A stretch of DNA of 27,958 nt from Dipetalonema caudispina (lineage: Eukaryota; Nematoda; Chromadorea; Rhabditida; Onchocercidae). The notes beneath the pieces are model-generated. The model was not told where the DNA came from, did not search any database, and saw only the letters and a list, made by a program, of their open reading frames with translations. Shown here piece after piece: positions 1 through 13,551 of this stretch. Position numbers and translations under genes: made by a program. Numbering within the stretch: the first letter of the stretch is position 1; the number at the start of each line of letters is the position of its first letter. The stretch lies in assembly GCA_013365325.1 (NCBI GenBank), contig JABVXV010000544.1:1-27958 (forward strand), written 5' to 3'.

Positions 1-134
<134 letters not shown>

Positions 135-3100
135 ACGACATTTCACGTTTTTTAATTATTAAACTAATTTATTTGCATTATTTTCATGCTAATCTACTGA
201 TATTTTTTATTATTTGATCGAGAACTATTATTGTACTAGCAATTATCTTTTTACCATTCCTTCTACTAACCAACAATTTCATTTATTTATTCTGCCATTC
301 TTTCATTTTCTTTCTCTTTGATAAATGCCGATATTTTACATATGAATTTTGCGTTTTGAAATGGGAATATTATGAATAAAGGAATCTTTTAATTTCTTTT
401 CTCTCTGTAAAAGATTTGGAATTATAATTATTGCAATAATGTTTTAGGATCAAGTGAAAAGAGAATGAAATATAACAATTTAATAACATATTAATATTTT
501 GGAGGAAAATTATTCGTTTTAAAATTAAAACTTAATACTTGGCAGTAAATTTTAATCCTTTTGATAGGAATAACTACTAAAATTACGACATTAAATATTG
601 AAAATAAAAGAAGCTATGAACAAATCTTTTTTGTCATTCTTTTATTTTTTATTCTTAAATAACTGCAACGGGAAGTTTAGATAGTAATAATTATTCCATT
701 ACATGCGTCAGAAAATAAAATGTTTGTTGCAATATTTTAATAATTTTAGAAAATCATTTCAATAATTTGCTTTCGTTTTTGTTCCTATATTTGGTCTTTT
801 CAACATGTTTTAAATAAAAATTAGGAAAATTTTAAGGCGTGAAACTTCTACTTATTCAGCTATGATTTCTCAATAGTTTAATCGGATTTTTTGGTGAAAA
901 ATTTTTGTTTTCAAATAAACAAGCCAATCAAAAAAAAAAAAAAAGAGAAAAAAAAACTAATCAATCCTTTCTTCATTACCATTCAGATTAATACAAGTCA
1001 AGGTCATCATGGCAAATTTTTTCATTTACTCACAAATGTTTGTGGTTTGAAATTTTTTTCTTTTCATTTTTCCATCGCATCCAATTCCGCCATTATTATG
1101 TCGCCCAATAATTTATCATTTCTCTCTTAGACACAAATGCGTAGAGAAATTTCTACCTTCGCAATGATTTGAAACGAATTAATTGACATATATTTTGCTT
1201 AATTTTATCGGGACAAGAAGAAAGAAAAAGGAGAAAGAAAAGGAAAAATTTTGTGTCACTGAAATTAGCAATTATTTAAATTATTAAATGTAATGAATTT
1301 TAGATAATATTTATGATAAAAATGATAAATAATTTAATAAATCATCCAATTAGCATTAATTCTCTTCTTTTGTTTCTTTTAATTTATTTCAAATATTGAA
1401 TATGACAAATGCGCCAATGATTTAATTGTTATTCCATTAATTATAATTATAAAATACTAAATCTGTGCTTATTTAGATCATATGAAAAATAAATAGCTTT
1501 TCATTGAATAATTTTCTTCTATTTGTAGCACAATTATTGTTCTTAGAAATAGCCAAGAAAAAAAAATCCGATAATATGCTCAAAAAAAAAGAAAATAAAT
1601 AAAGTTTCTCAAGGGAATACAATTGATGTTTTTCTTCCTATATTTTATCAAGATTTATTCTTTTAATTTTTTAAAATTTTCTGTAATTTGGAATTTCTTT
1701 TTTAGTATTTTCTCACAGTTTACATCAATCTATAATTTATTCGAACAGTAATGCATGCACTAATTTTTTCTCTGATAAAATAAATACTTCAATTATTTCG
1801 GTGAAATTTTTTCCAATCATTTCGGTTATATTCTTGCTATCCAATTCATTTTGATCAAGTTTTTTTTTCGGATCATTTTCATCAGATATCAAATCTTCCT
1901 TTTACTTTTGGTTTCAAAAAGGAAAAAAAAAGATTTTTTTTGAAATTATTTTCAAAAAACAAAAGGATTCCTTTCTAACAATGATTAGAAATAAGATACA
2001 TATCTGACATCTGTTATATCAATCTGATAAAATAAAATTTGATAGTATTTGTTGTTAGTTGCTATGATCTAATTTTTCTTCGTTTTTTTTTCCATTAAAC
2101 ATCTCATAAATTTTGTATTCCGATATAATTCTATTATATGAAGTGAATTAATTCGATTATATTAGCGTTTGGCTTGCATACATAAGATGTTAATAAATTG
2201 CATTATTGCTGTCACTATGAACATACTTCTTTTTGCATAAATTTAAACATACATTTTTTTATCTTTTAAAAAAATGAAACATAGAATTAAACATATTGAA
2301 ATACTGGTTTATTTTCGTACAGATTAAGATACTTCAATTGACAATTTTAATTATATATCATTTAATCGCTTATTAAATTTTATTTATAAATCTGCTAGTT
2401 TTAAGTTCAAATATATTGTATTTGTCAATTTATGTGATATCTTAAAAAAGGATAATTGTGTTTTCCATAGTGTTTCAGATTAGAAAAGGAAAATTGCAAC
2501 TCTTTGAAATTTTCCAAGCAAAAATTTGATCTTTTCATATATGCACGAGAAGAAGTATAATATTAAATTGTACAAAAAAATCATAAAGTGAAAGACAAAA
2601 GATAAAAAAAAATTATTTGTTTATTTGTTTCAGACTGATATAATCATAATTGTAATTAGACATTATGACAATTCCATTTCTGCTAGAGAATTTGAATATA
2701 ATTGAAATTAATAGTCTTAACTTGGCAAAATAAGATGTTCCAAATTCACTCGAATTTTTTAAAAAAAAAAGGAAGATTCCTAATATTGGAAGAAGTAAAT
2801 TTTTTGCAAATTGTTTTAACAATTTTCTCATTCTGTTATTATCTAAAAAAAGGTCTTTTAATTGATTTGTCAAGACTATTACAACTGGACCATAATATCA
2901 CGATGATATAAGTGATATCATTCAAAGTTACACTCTTTCTTTGTTTTGACTTTGACACATTTGATTTCAGAATTGTTGACCTTTTTCGGTTCCACTTTGT
3001 AGCACAAATAAACGGCGATCATTTTTCCTTTCAGATTATTCCATTCACTTTCAATCTTCAGAAATATTATTAATTTTTGTTTTTTTTTCTTCCATTCCAT

Positions 3101-4986
3101 ATTTAAATTGAAACCAATTTTTATACTATCGTTATTTCAATCATTCCTTTTCCTTAATATTATTTTTATTAATTTCAGATTTCAACATTATTGATTTTGT
3201 ATTTTAACATTATATTTGTAATTAAATATAGATAAATAATCGTCTTTTACCAATATTGAGCATTAATTGCAATGATATTCAATAATCTTCCAGTTACTTT
3301 CCTTTATTTATATGTCTTTAATTTTGCATTTATTAATTTTGTATTATTTTATTATTGTTGTCATCAATTCGACGCAATATAACAATGTCATATCTACCAA
3401 AAAGGAAAACATACACGTTGTATGGAAGATAGCGTACGTAAGTAGTTAAAATGGCAAATTGTAGCTGCGAACTAATTTTATCGGAAAATGAACTTATGAC
3501 TGTTTAACGTATAAAACTCATAAAATCAATCGGAAATTATCATACTACGAACTTTTGTAACTATGACAAACTGCATCAAATATTGTTACGTATTATTTAT
3601 TCAAACATTGTTTATTATTTAAATTCGTTTGTTCATTACTTATTCATACGCTTGAAATATATACCTAATATTAGCGCTTAGGATTAGAATAAAAACTTAG
3701 GAAATCATTCCTAATATAATTTAGACTTTAATCCTAATTCTAATCATCAATGGTAAATTAAAAATAATTTAAAATGTTATTTTGGAATTTAACTCAAAAT
3801 TATTGCATTAAATTGATATTAAATTATTCACCTGAAATTTTTTATCCAAAATATTTCCCGTATATGTTATAGGATTATATAATTATTTGTTACGTATTTC
3901 ATTCTTGTTATTCATTACTGTCGTACTTATTAACATTAGAAATATTTGCTTCACTGCATGTATTATTGTTGTAAATGCTAATTGTAAAAGCAATTTTACT
4001 GTGCAATAACTGTTACAACATTTCATTTATTAGTAACGAAGGTAATCCATCGGAATATTTAAAACAAAAGTATAAATAAAGAATTTCCACAAGTTTTTGT
4101 AAAAAAGAAACTAATTTTTGTTCACTTCCTCTAATTTTAAAACGAATTATTAAATGCAACTAATTTGTGTTATTGTTTGAAACTTCAAAAATCGTTCTTA
4201 TTTTTTAGGTTTTCAATTTTCTATAATAATTCAAATTTGCGATTTTGAATTCTATAAGTACTGAGAACTATTAAAATACATAATAAAAAAAACTTAATTA
4301 TTTCAATACTTAACATTTTTCGGCGTGTTTAATAAGTATTAGCATAACGGCACTTATTTATAAATCAATTTTTATTCTGTTGTAATTTTCTTTTCTTTTC
4401 CAACAATCAATTTATCACAGTTTGAGAAATTATAAAAAAAAAGTACAATTATATAAAATTTTGAAAATGCTTGAACTAAATATTTGCTTTTATATTCTTC
4501 ACTTTCTCGGTCATTTACTTCCTCTAATGCTTTTCCTTCGAAGATAATGAAATGTAATTAACCCATAGATATTTGATTGTTTAATTACTTGACGAAAATT
4601 TATTTGTGACTGCAAATTGCACAAAATTATTTTCATCAATAATGGAAGAAATTTTTATGAAAATCACAGATAATGTAATACATATTTCGCACGTTTTGTT
4701 TTGTAATAATTTCTAATTATTTCATAATAATGAAGTATTCACTTAAAATCAACCCATCAAAATGTATTTTAATGTTCGATACGAAGTTAAACATTTGATT
4801 TGCATATGACAAATAAAATCTCATAACCACTGCACAAATCTTATGATATATTTGGATAACAACGATATACAATTATTTTTCAATATATCTGAAAATACTC
4901 TATAATCAACATTGGCAAAAACTTTTGCTATGATTATTTTTGCGATAGTTCAAATATTATAGCATTTAAAAATAAGATCTAAGCAG
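135..4986. other. AT-rich upstream region with no supported gene
   Basis: About 4.85 kb of A/T-rich DNA with many homopolymer runs and no exon chain that I can support on either strand. Short open frames here are of the length expected by chance at this composition. It may be the promoter-proximal and intergenic region of the downstream gene, or a long 5' intron if the gene starts further left. One minus-strand patch with less AT-biased codons (about 2918-3055) is described in the findings. No TATA box or other promoter element can be picked out reliably in DNA this AT-rich. Confidence 0.5.
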
Positions 4987-5021
4987 TCATTCGCGGATTA
5001 CACTTACGGATATCACGATCA
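4987..5021 (+). CDS. Possible upstream coding exon (exon 0) of the LMO7/LIMCH1-like gene
   Basis: A 35-bp island is visibly richer in G+C than its surroundings. It is preceded by the acceptor-like CTAAGCAG and followed by the donor-like GTAAGAG. Read from its first base it is open (SFADYTYGYHD plus two bases), and those two bases join exon 1 in the frame of the downstream protein, completing a Gln codon. No ATG precedes it in frame: a TAG lies just upstream at about 4950. If real, it needs another exon further 5', or it is part of the 5' UTR. It is too short to be significant on its own. Confidence 0.35.
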
Positions 5022-5192
5022 GTAAGAGAATCCATTGATAATTTGTAAGCTTTAATGAAATTAATAAAACAAATGTGAGATATTAAAATCAAAAAACTCT
5101 AAATATTATAGATAATTGTTGAACATTTTGTAAACAAATGCGATAAATTAGAATTCTAACTAATCTTGGAAATCAATGATATAAAGTTGCAG

Positions 5193-5292
5193 GAAGGAAT
5201 ATATGATGATTACAATGAAAGAATATTCTGATAGTGATGAATTAGCATTTTTCTTGGATATGGCAATGAATGAATCCCAACGGTGGCTTGAA
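5193..5292 (+). CDS. Exon 1, start of CH-like region (coding from 5203)
   Basis: The exon follows the acceptor-like AAAGTTGCAG and has ATGATG 10 bases in, which is the usual distance for a spliced-leader trans-splice site in nematodes. I therefore take 5203 as a possible start. The frame is open before the ATG and could instead continue from exon 0 at 4987-5021. It encodes residues 1-30, ending MNESQRWLE, which matches the helix that opens the CH domain of LIMCH1/LMO7 (the SEAQKWIE-type motif). The donor is GAA|GTATTA, phase 0. Confidence 0.7.
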
Positions 5293-8200
5293 GTATTACT
5301 ATGATGTCTTATTTATTTTTCAAAAACTGAAAAATTTAGAAATTTTAGCTTTTCCCCTCTTTTTGCTACTTGCTTTTTTTTTCAGGTAACTTGCCGAGAA
5401 CTGTTTATTGATAGTGACGATTTTATCTATTCATTACGCTATGGAACACATTTACGCAAGTAACAACTTTTTAAACTGATAGTATTCAATTATGTAAAAC
5501 TGAATTAAATAATCATTAGTCATTGTGTATACAAACTTTTGAAACGATTAATTAACTCATTCAGCAAAATTAAACTAAATCAATCAAATTAGTTACGGCG
5601 CATAATCATTTACATATAATTGAATCAAGCAAATCAGTTACAGCATGCAATCATTTACAGATGGTAGAGCAAAGTCAATTATAGTATGCAGTTGTTCACA
5701 TACAGTAGAATAAAGTCAATCACAGTGTTCAATCATTTACGTACGGTAGAATGAAGCCAATTGCAGCATAAATCGTTTACATATTTTTGAATTAAGCAAA
5801 TGGTAGTTCGAGTAGCTTGCATACATTTGAATCAAGTGAATTACAGTATGCAACACTTTACATACAGTAGGATAAATTCAATTACAGTACGCAATGATTA
5901 TCATAGCTATATACAAACACATATATGTATACATTTTATGATGCACAAATACACAGAAAACAATTTAATATCTTTTAAAGTGAATAATAATAGGATTTTC
6001 AGAATAATAAATAAAATAATACCTGATTGTTTTGATCTATCACACAGTCGTTGTGGAAAAACTATTCGAACAACGCGTCAAATACTTGCAAGAGCAAATA
6101 TATCGTATACTGAATTTGAGCATTACATCGATGATGAAGTATGCACTATAAGCATTTTAAAAATAAACGTTTATAAAATTCTTTTTTAATAAAATTTCAT
6201 CAAATAATTAGTGCTTTCATTTTTTTCTCTTTCCATAATGACAACATTTTTTTGAAATGATAATACTATAAAAATACGAAAATTAAAAGAAAAGAAAAGA
6301 AAAGAAAAGAATTAAAGCATAAATTTGAAGGATTGGATATCGCAATTTTTATTAATTTGTTTATATCGGTTACGTATTCCACGACATTTACTTTTCTTAC
6401 GCGAAGATTTGGAACAATTTGAAGGATTTGAAAAGCCGTACAAAATATTCATCAGAGAACAGTATGTTTATATTTATTTTAAAATATAGAAAAATAATAC
6501 ATCACAGTTAGAAAAATGTGCATAAACATATAAGAAATATATTTTGATATTATAAATGACGATTCGCATTCATTTTTTTTTGTCTCATTTAAGCTATAGT
6601 GGAATTTATAACAGAAATTAATCTGGTCTTGTTGATTTTTAATATATATTTCTGTTCTCACATTATTGTAAATTCATTAGCGTAAAAAGTGTTTGCATTT
6701 TCTGCAGACACTTTAAGTCAATATGTCCCAACGATTTTTCGTTTTATTTTCTCGTAGATTTAGAAGCTTAGATTTTCCAATCTATCGATTGGGAATCATT
6801 CAATTTTGAACAACGAAATTTTTTCTTTTTTCGATCGTGTAATTTATGACATACAAGCTTATTCCTAATGTAAAAAAAAAATTTCACAGAAATTTCACAA
6901 AAAAGAAAAAAACTATCATGGCATTGCTGGAATTCCTAATATTTATAACTTTTGGAAACAAATTGTTTAACTTTTTCTTTTGCAGATCTTTTTTCTTCTT
7001 TTTATACTAATAAATCAACCAGTCTTTTCTTTCTACACTTTCTAACAAAAGTTAGTAATTGGCAAGTTGTAGCAGGAAGATAAATAGTTTTTGATATGAC
7101 AGATCGCTAAAGAGGAATTCTTCAAATACTCGACTTTTTTTAAATTAGAAAAGTTTTTCCTTTTACAAAAAGAACAAAAATTAGTAGCAAAAAAAAACTT
7201 TGTAATAATTTAATCACTGTAAAGTATTGTCCTTACTTGTTGCCTTTTTTTTTTCCCTTTTTTTCATGTTAGAATTTTATGATAACCAGTTTTCATCATA
7301 TCAAAAATAACAATGTACTGTATCAATACCTGCTTCCATTTGCATAAGTTTTCATTTTTTTAATGGATGTATTTAATCAATTTTCTGAAATTCCAGTAGA
7401 GTAGATTTATTTATTAAAATAAGATAAAAATCTGTTGATTGATTCAAAAAAATTTCAATTAATACAAAATACATTAATTTAACGTAAGCTGAAAATAATT
7501 GACTCCATTTTTTTCTTTTGAATTTTAATAATTTATAATATTAAAACATCATAAATTTAAATATTATTTAACAAATAACTCACCAACAAATAAACAACAA
7601 ATAGATTAAATAACAGAAAGTTTCCTTATCTATTATTACATTTCTGTGTATTTATAGGTATATACATATGTGTATGCATGTGTGTGTGTGTGTGTGTGTG
7701 TGTGTCTGTGTGTGTGTGTGTGTGTGTGATAACGGTGAAAAGATGGAAAGGAAATTACAATTATAGATACCTTTGCCAATAATATTAGAGAACAGATGAA
7801 ATATGCGCCTACTATTTCGATAAAATTTTGTTAAAATTAGTAATTTCGATGTAATTAAAACTTTCTATAAATGACGTAGAAGAGCCGAAGCCAAAGCAAT
7901 AAAATTGTTAAAAAGAAATTTTGTGGGATAATGATATGTGTATGATTTGGATTTGATTTCTTGGTAACGTGTCGTATAGTATGTAGGAAATTCTATAGCA
8001 AAATGATAATAATTATTATTATTACTTATCTTTCATTAGAATTAATAATAATATAATATGTGTTATTAGAAATCATTGATGTTGTTGGGTATTTTATTTA
8101 ATAAGCTAGGACAATTTTAAATTTAAGTTCTTTTTTTCAGAATTTTTTTTATTATTTTTTTTCGTCGTGTGATCATCTCCTATTATACTATTATATTATC

Positions 8201-11200
8201 ATTAATTGTGCTAATTACCGCAAAATTCGATTTGGTCTTTATGTTGTTAAAGTTAGATTAACTTATCAGTATGGATGTTCGGATACATAGTGCTAAATTT
8301 GTCAAATTATTCTAAAATGGCAATATGTTGATGAAATATACAAAATTAAGAATGATAATAAAATTGTATGGTATGATAGTTAAAAATAATTGTATCCGGT
8401 ATGCAACATTACTAAAAAATCTTCTATCCTAAATGAAATAGAATTGTATATTATGTTAGTCAAAGATAATCGTATCCAATAATTTATAGAATCGAAGTAT
8501 GCAGGTAAAAAAAAAACTCTATATAAATTATGATAACTTATAATATTAATTCTCTAAATTTAATCCTAGCAATAACAATAGTAATATTAATCGTTCATTC
8601 CCTTGTATTATTGTAGGTAAATAAAATGATTTGATTAATAGTTAAGTTGAAAGAGAGAAATATGATGATAGTATGACCGAGATTTTCGATATGTTCAAAC
8701 TTATGTACTGCATGCAGGACAGGTGAATCTTATAACATACCAGATGATATATATTATATATATATATATGCAACATTTCTCATTGATCATATATAGTGGT
8801 AATGATCAATGAGAGATGTTAGGATAGAGATGGATGGATATATATGTATCTATTTTGAAATTATCTTTCATGATTGTCTTCTCCTTCTATATCATCATCA
8901 TTATCATCATCATCGTTATCACCATTATCATAATCATCATCATCATCGCCATTATCATTATCACTATCATCATCATCGTCATCATCGTCATCATCATCAT
9001 CATCATGATCATCATCACCATCATCATCATCATCATCATCATCACCATTATCATCATCATCAACATCATCATCATCGTCATCAGTTATGAAAGGACAATA
9101 ATTCCTTCTTGTCAACTATATTATAATTCAACCGACTACTCCATTCCATCAATGGCCATCATCACACGTGGCATTTTCAATTCATCTATTAACCAAATTC
9201 TTCCCTCTCTTTCTTCTCTTTTCACCTTTTCGTCAATCTCCACTCCTCTCTCTACTACATTTTCCTCACTTTTAACATATCAATTTAATTCGATTCAATT
9301 CCATTCAACGTATGGCTTAATTTTTATTTCAAATTAGTTTTCGCTTTATTTCAGATTCTCTTACTTTTTTTTTTGCCTTTTTATTTCATTTATCATTTTC
9401 ATTTTTTTTTTCCTTTTGTCATTTGTTTATTTCCATCATTTATATGTTTAAATTTTTGAGCGATGATTGGTATCACATTTATTTTTTTCAACATATTTTT
9501 ATTCAAAAATTTATTGTTGTTATTTTAATTTTCTATCGTTATTTTTTACTATTGCTATTTCAAATTTCAATTAATTTCAAAGTTTTCAACTAAATACTTA
9601 ATTATCCTGTAGTATTTAACTATTTATGTATTATATTAATCTATTGAATATAAAATTATCGTACATTCCATCATTCATGTGTTGAAATATTTTATTTATT
9701 TTTGAGCTTTAATTGCCACTCATTTATTTATAATTGACACATTCTTATTGAAATAAATTTTTCTCCAAAATAATTAGTCAAATGTATTTTTTTATAATAT
9801 TTCCTTAAGTTGGATATCATTTTTTCGGTTTTTAAAATTGTTGTCATTTGTCCCGAAATGAATTCAGAAATTAGAAAATTTTCACTTCACTTAATTTCAA
9901 ATTTTTAATTGTTCTCACTTCCTTTAAACAACATTTTACCTTTTCATCTCTTATTTGGTCTTCTCTTTTTTTCTTCTTCCCAAATATCATTGATACTTTT
10001 TTCATTTGTTCCTCGTAGAATTTTATTTTATAGTTACCCATTCATTCATTGTTCATTTTGAATAGTAAACACATTGACCTTAATTCTTGAACAAAAAAGA
10101 AAAGGTCAAAGTCGTTTACTATATGAAAGCTTGCCCTATCTCTTTTGTTTATTTGTATCCATTTAAAAAAAAAACTACTATTTTTTTGAAAATCTTAATT
10201 ATTATGGATAATAATAAAAATGAATATCTTATCTCTTATAACCAGTTATCAGTTAACTGTCCTTTCCTATTTATTTTCTCTTTTTTAATATTCCTGGACA
10301 ACTTTTAAACCTCCTGATTTAGAGGTTGAAGTTTAAATTAAAGGCATAATTTAAGGAAATTCAATTCATGCCTTCATTTTCTTTTTCATAAACTTTCATT
10401 TACAAAGGCTTCTTAAAACGGTATTTCATTTCAAGTACTAATCCTTCCTTTCTATCATAAATTCCATCCATTCTTTCTTCCTCATACTTCTTCATTCACT
10501 TTATTCTTTTTTTTTTTTTCGCCCTCTTTATACTACACATTTTACCTGCAGTACTGAAAAATTTCCGAATTTACATAAAATTTTAATAGAACAGAATATA
10601 ATTTAATTAGCTTAAATTAACTTAAATCGAATTATATTTGCCCACAGTTTCACGTCTATCCGTTAAGATGTTCTAAACCAAGAATATTTAATATAAAAAT
10701 TATATTATATTGATTCAATTTTTTCTTTTCTTAAATATTATTTAGAGTTTTAAATAGAATTTAAGCAACGAATTGTTTTATCGAAAAGAAGAATTTGAGC
10801 AAAATTTTCCACCCAAAAAATTTTTTTAAATTTAGCCAACTGCATATTGAGGATGTATTTTTAAAAATTTTTATTCATAATGCGTCCGTGGATAGTTTTA
10901 ATTTAACAGACGAAGATAATTGAAATTACAAAATAAAAAAAGTAAAAGATGTGAATATTAATAGAAAATAAATTTTTAACAATAAAAACATTTCTAAGCC
11001 AAGTTTTCCTCTTTTTTTTTCCATTTTTCAAAAATCATTTCTATAAATTTGCATAGTTTCGTCTAATAAATGTAATTTAACCTAACCATGATAATTATCC
11101 TCAAAATTGCTCCATATAAGAAAAGATGAGTGTAGTGTCGTAACAATACTATATTGAAAATATTACACTAAAATGAGGCGATTGTGACAAATTTCCTTTT

Positions 11201-13503
11201 AATAATAACTTTTCGCCTTGAATTACTTTTCAATTCTCTTACATGTAGAAAGTTCACTTCAAAAATATAATACAATTCATAGTTGCCTCATATTGTTTTA
11301 GTAAATTTTAGAAAAGTTTACGAATTCGCAAATTTTAGTGAATTATCATGTCGTTAAATATTCATCATAATCAAATTTAGCATTTAAATTTCATAATTTA
11401 AGTTTTGAAAATATAAAAAGGAAAGAAAAAAAAAAACGGAACTTTTCAATTAAATGATAGCAATATTGTATTGGAACTTTTTTTTTTTTCATTTTAATTA
11501 TTGTTAAAAATCCGACCAATTTTTACTGAAAACATAGTTTTCATCCCGTGATTATAGAACGATTAGAGAGGGAGGAAGAAGCGATGAATGACAGTACCAT
11601 TAGTGTTGTAATTCATTTATTTCATCGTTGTTATTTCGATATCTACCGGTTATTGTTATTATTCATCAATGAATTGATAGATGAATGAGGAGAAAGGGAC
11701 AAAAAAAGCTTAACAAAAATGGGAAAAAAAGATTTAATTGGATATAATTAGGCTTATCAATTATCTAAACCAGTAATAAACATTGATTTTTATATGAAAT
11801 TATAAGATTTTAATACATTTGGGAAGAAAAATCAAAAAGAAATATATAAAATGATTCAATTCAACCAGTTTATTCATATCAATAATTATAATATTTGATA
11901 GATTAGCGAATGAATTATTTATTCTTTCCTACTTAATTAAAAAAATATTCATTTCACATATTTTAGTTTGATTTCATTTATGGAATATTCTATTTTGCTT
12001 CTTTTTATTCGCACACTAAAATGTTTTTTTTTCAGAATTCTTGAACACTTTAACAAATCACTTTAATAATAGACTTAATTTGTTTTCTCTAGAATTACCA
12101 TCAAAAAAGAAAAAAAAAAAAACAAAAATTGCAACAACCTAATCTTTGATTATTCATTCACAGGTATGAATATCTAATAGATAAGATATGCAATCTTTAA
12201 ATTCAACTATTTGCAGATTGATATCTGCTGTAGGAAAGTTTTCGGAATGCGAGAATTACGACAGCATACGAATTAGAAGGGTATGTTTAATTTTTCTTTT
12301 TTATTAAAGTTATTTGCGAAAAGACCTAATATATCTGCTAAAAGCATAAATTTGATTTTTTGCGGTGAGAAGAAAATCTCAAATTTTTTCTATCCAAAAA
12401 ATTTTCTATCCTAATTATTTCGTGAAATTCAAACGAATTCTTTGCAATAAATTCACAAATTTGCTAAATATTTTTAACCTTTTAGAGAAATCTTTTCACA
12501 AATTTGCTAAATATTTTTAAATTTTTAATCGTTGCAAAAAAAAAAAAATCCCTTTTAAGCATTTTTCTTCTTTTGTTTGATTGAATTCTTTTTCCCAATT
12601 ATCAACAATAAATTAATTATAATACATTCTTTTGCATCCTACGATTGCTTTAGCAATTTTTTTTCGATTATCAAAATAAATTTTACTAAGTTATTTATGA
12701 AATAATAAAATCATTCTATTTCAGTTTTGCGCTACAATTTTGGCGCTGTTTAATGCATGCAATAGCATTGTACATGTACCACAACTTGATTATACAGCCT
12801 TGGAACCACTAATCCAATATCATCTATTCATTTGTCGAAATCGCCCAAATCCATCATTACGAACAATTCTTGGCCGACCAAATTTCGATTTGATTTCGGT
12901 TGTTTCATCACTTGTTCAACAAGTTAGGTAAACATTTGCTGTCTTTCTTTTTTTTTTTTTTGCATATTTTCTTTTTCATAATGAACGATTGAATAAATTT
13001 GATAATAAATCATATTTTCTATCGTATCATCATTATCATCATCATCATCATCTTTCTTAGACTTAAATTTGAAAACAAAATGCATAATTTGCATCAAATA
13101 ACCAACTCACTGAATATGATCTTTTTTTTTTTTTCATACAAGCATACGAATACGATCACAACCATTTTTTCCACTTCCCGATCATACAGATCAGATACAT
13201 AAGTAGGCAATATGATAATAAACTGATAACTATTAGAACATCCTGACTAGTTAAATACTATATACTGTCTATCAGAGTTAAAACTTACAGATTAAGTTAT
13301 ATTTGTGGATTAAATATGATATTTGTTATTTTACGATTACAACACTATCAGAAAAATCTTCTTAGCTTATATTACAATTTTTATAAAATATATTCAAATA
13401 AGAGCGATGGACAAAACCAATAATTAATGAGTCATTGTTAGTAAGGATAATGTGTATATTGATTATTCCTCATATTGATTATAGATAATATAAATATCCA
13501 TCT

Positions 13504-13551
<48 letters not shown>

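Larger units (their letters stand above)
6462..12216 (+). other. Intron 4, 5.8 kb
   Basis: This long intron contains a (TG)n run, an (AT)n run, a 19-bp hairpin, a 190-bp (CAT)n-type array and long pyrimidine-rich stretches (about 9100-9460 and 9940-10030). Exons 4 and 5 join in frame across it, so no further exon is required. A 52-codon open frame at 11530-11688 has fairly protein-like composition but does not fit the phases. Confidence 0.6.

Noticed and set aside
891..1130. 79-codon frame with a Lys-rich run
   Set aside because: Driven by A- and T-homopolymers. No splice context or recognisable protein.
5598..5905. CRISPR-like array
   Set aside because: The units are contiguous and degenerate with no unique spacers, and the genome is eukaryotic. 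It is a minisatellite.
7871..7905. Short frame NDVEEPKPKQ followed by a stop and AATAAA, as another possible terminal exon
   Set aside because: No acceptor is placed correctly and a stop lies just upstream; too short to support.
8809..9337. Long open frames on both strands (His-, Ile-, Asp- and Met-rich)
   Set aside because: They are translations of the (CAT)n-type array and the pyrimidine-rich DNA after it, present in several frames at once.
12265..13160. Exons 5 and 7 both containing S-I-R-I-R, as if duplicated or mutually exclusive
   Set aside because: The similarity is only about 12 bases and falls at different positions relative to the splice sites.
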